Part shown: positions 5,909 to 6,091 of the stretch, one piece after another
Layout of the letters: every line of letters begins with the position of its first letter
Position numbering within the stretch: the stretch's first letter is position 1
NCBI GenBank assembly: GCA_964564165.1
Contig: CAZLZZ010000187.1
Location: forward strand, 1 to 6,091
Origin: NORP309 sp964564165
GTDB taxonomy: Bacteria; Pseudomonadota; Gammaproteobacteria; Xanthomonadales; Marinicellaceae
Reading direction: 5' to 3'
Length of the DNA stretch: 6,091 bases
Notes under the pieces: generated by a model
What the model saw: only the letters and a program-made list of their open reading frames with translations
The model's database searches: none
Told to the model about the DNA's origin: nothing
Position numbers and translations under genes: made by a program

Positions 5909-6039
5909 GAAAGCAGATAATCCAGCAGGATTAATAACCATTTCCCAAATCCTCTGCTCATTTTATGAGTGACAATATTCTTGTTTTTCAAGTTTCATAA
6001 ATATGCAATACACCATTAAGTTCCTGAACTTGTTTTTTT
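5909..6039 (+). ncRNA. Candidate small RNA (about 130 nt), speculative
   Basis: Between the possible promoter and the terminator-like hairpin there is no convincing plus-strand ORF, but there are several inverted repeats. AGCAGA (5912-5917) pairs with TCTGCT (5953-5958). Directly inside its left arm is a perfect hairpin, TAATCC-AGCA-GGATTA (5918-5933). CTCAT-TTT-ATGAG (5957-5969) follows, overlapping the last two bases of the outer stem, so those two would compete at the edge. No known RNA family is recognised. It could equally be plain spacer DNA. Confidence 0.25.
6018..6039 (+). terminator. Possible intrinsic terminator (AAGTTC-CT-GAACTT then T7)
   Basis: A perfect 6-bp inverted repeat (realistically a 5-bp stem with a 4-nt CCTG loop) is followed after one G by seven T (6033-6039). 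The stem is short and AT-rich, so termination would be weak. It reads on the plus strand only, and no plus-strand protein gene ends here. From 6040 to the window end nothing further is recognised. Confidence 0.4.
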
Positions 6040-6091
6040 AACTAGTACTGCAATTAATAAGTTCTGTCTAATTTATACAATCTAGTTTTCT

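Noticed and set aside
5884..5961. Minus-strand ORF of 25 codons (MSRGFGKWLLILLDYLLSSC...), hydrophobic
   Set aside because: It has no Shine-Dalgarno, overlaps the 21-bp repeat, and is short enough to arise by chance in AT-rich spacer. A hydrophobic bias is expected from T-rich sequence. Conservation in relatives would be needed to revive it.
1..6091. CRISPR array, tRNA/rRNA gene, transposon ends or integration sites
   Set aside because: No spaced identical repeats, no tRNA-like T-loop or cloverleaf, no transposase and no flanking terminal repeats were seen in the readable sequence.

Overview
The window is AT-rich bacterial DNA. All four recognisable genes lie on the minus strand; in transcription order they are glyQ, glyS, a very large receptor-like kinase gene, and the start of recQ. 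Separate alpha and beta glycyl-tRNA synthetase subunits, their close similarity to gammaproteobacterial GlyQ/GlyS (compared from memory), and the kinase type with its 'APLEQY' activation segment together suggest a low-GC gammaproteobacterium. A block of exactly 100 N inside glyS marks a draft scaffold.

Right side (about 4900-6091): glyQ starts at 5806 behind a near-consensus sigma-70 promoter (TTAACA, 17 bp, TATAAT). The -35 box of that promoter lies inside a 21-bp imperfect tandem duplication. Beyond it, 5891-6091 holds no convincing protein gene. On the plus strand it does have a promoter-like pair, nested inverted repeats and a hairpin followed by T7, which together could be a small divergent RNA. 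glyQ overlaps glyS by 4 bp (ATGA), so the two subunits are probably translationally coupled.

Middle (457-3075): an 872-residue protein joins a cytoplasmic Ser/Thr kinase with intact catalytic motifs, one membrane helix, two peptidoglycan-binding-like modules, a Lys/Gln-rich coiled coil and a C-terminal FGE-sulfatase (SUMF1/C-type-lectin fold) domain. The lectin-like domain lacks the cysteine pair of true formylglycine-generating enzymes and carries eight cysteines in four closely spaced pairs. It therefore looks like an extracytoplasmic sensor or binding module for the kinase. An A8 tract sits just before the membrane helix, and loss of one A would give a soluble kinase. The C-terminal end resembles the position used as variable region in diversity-generating retroelements, but no template repeat or reverse transcriptase is visible here.

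Left side (1-456): the kinase stop codon lies inside four tandem 10-bp units (NAGATNAAAT). After a 206-bp spacer with a possible promoter comes the N-terminal end of recQ. recQ is cut by the window edge and interrupted by a one-base deletion after codon 69, beyond which the RecQ sequence continues in another frame.

glyQS is housekeeping translation and recQ is DNA repair. The kinase has no visible partner gene, so its signal and substrates cannot be read from this window.
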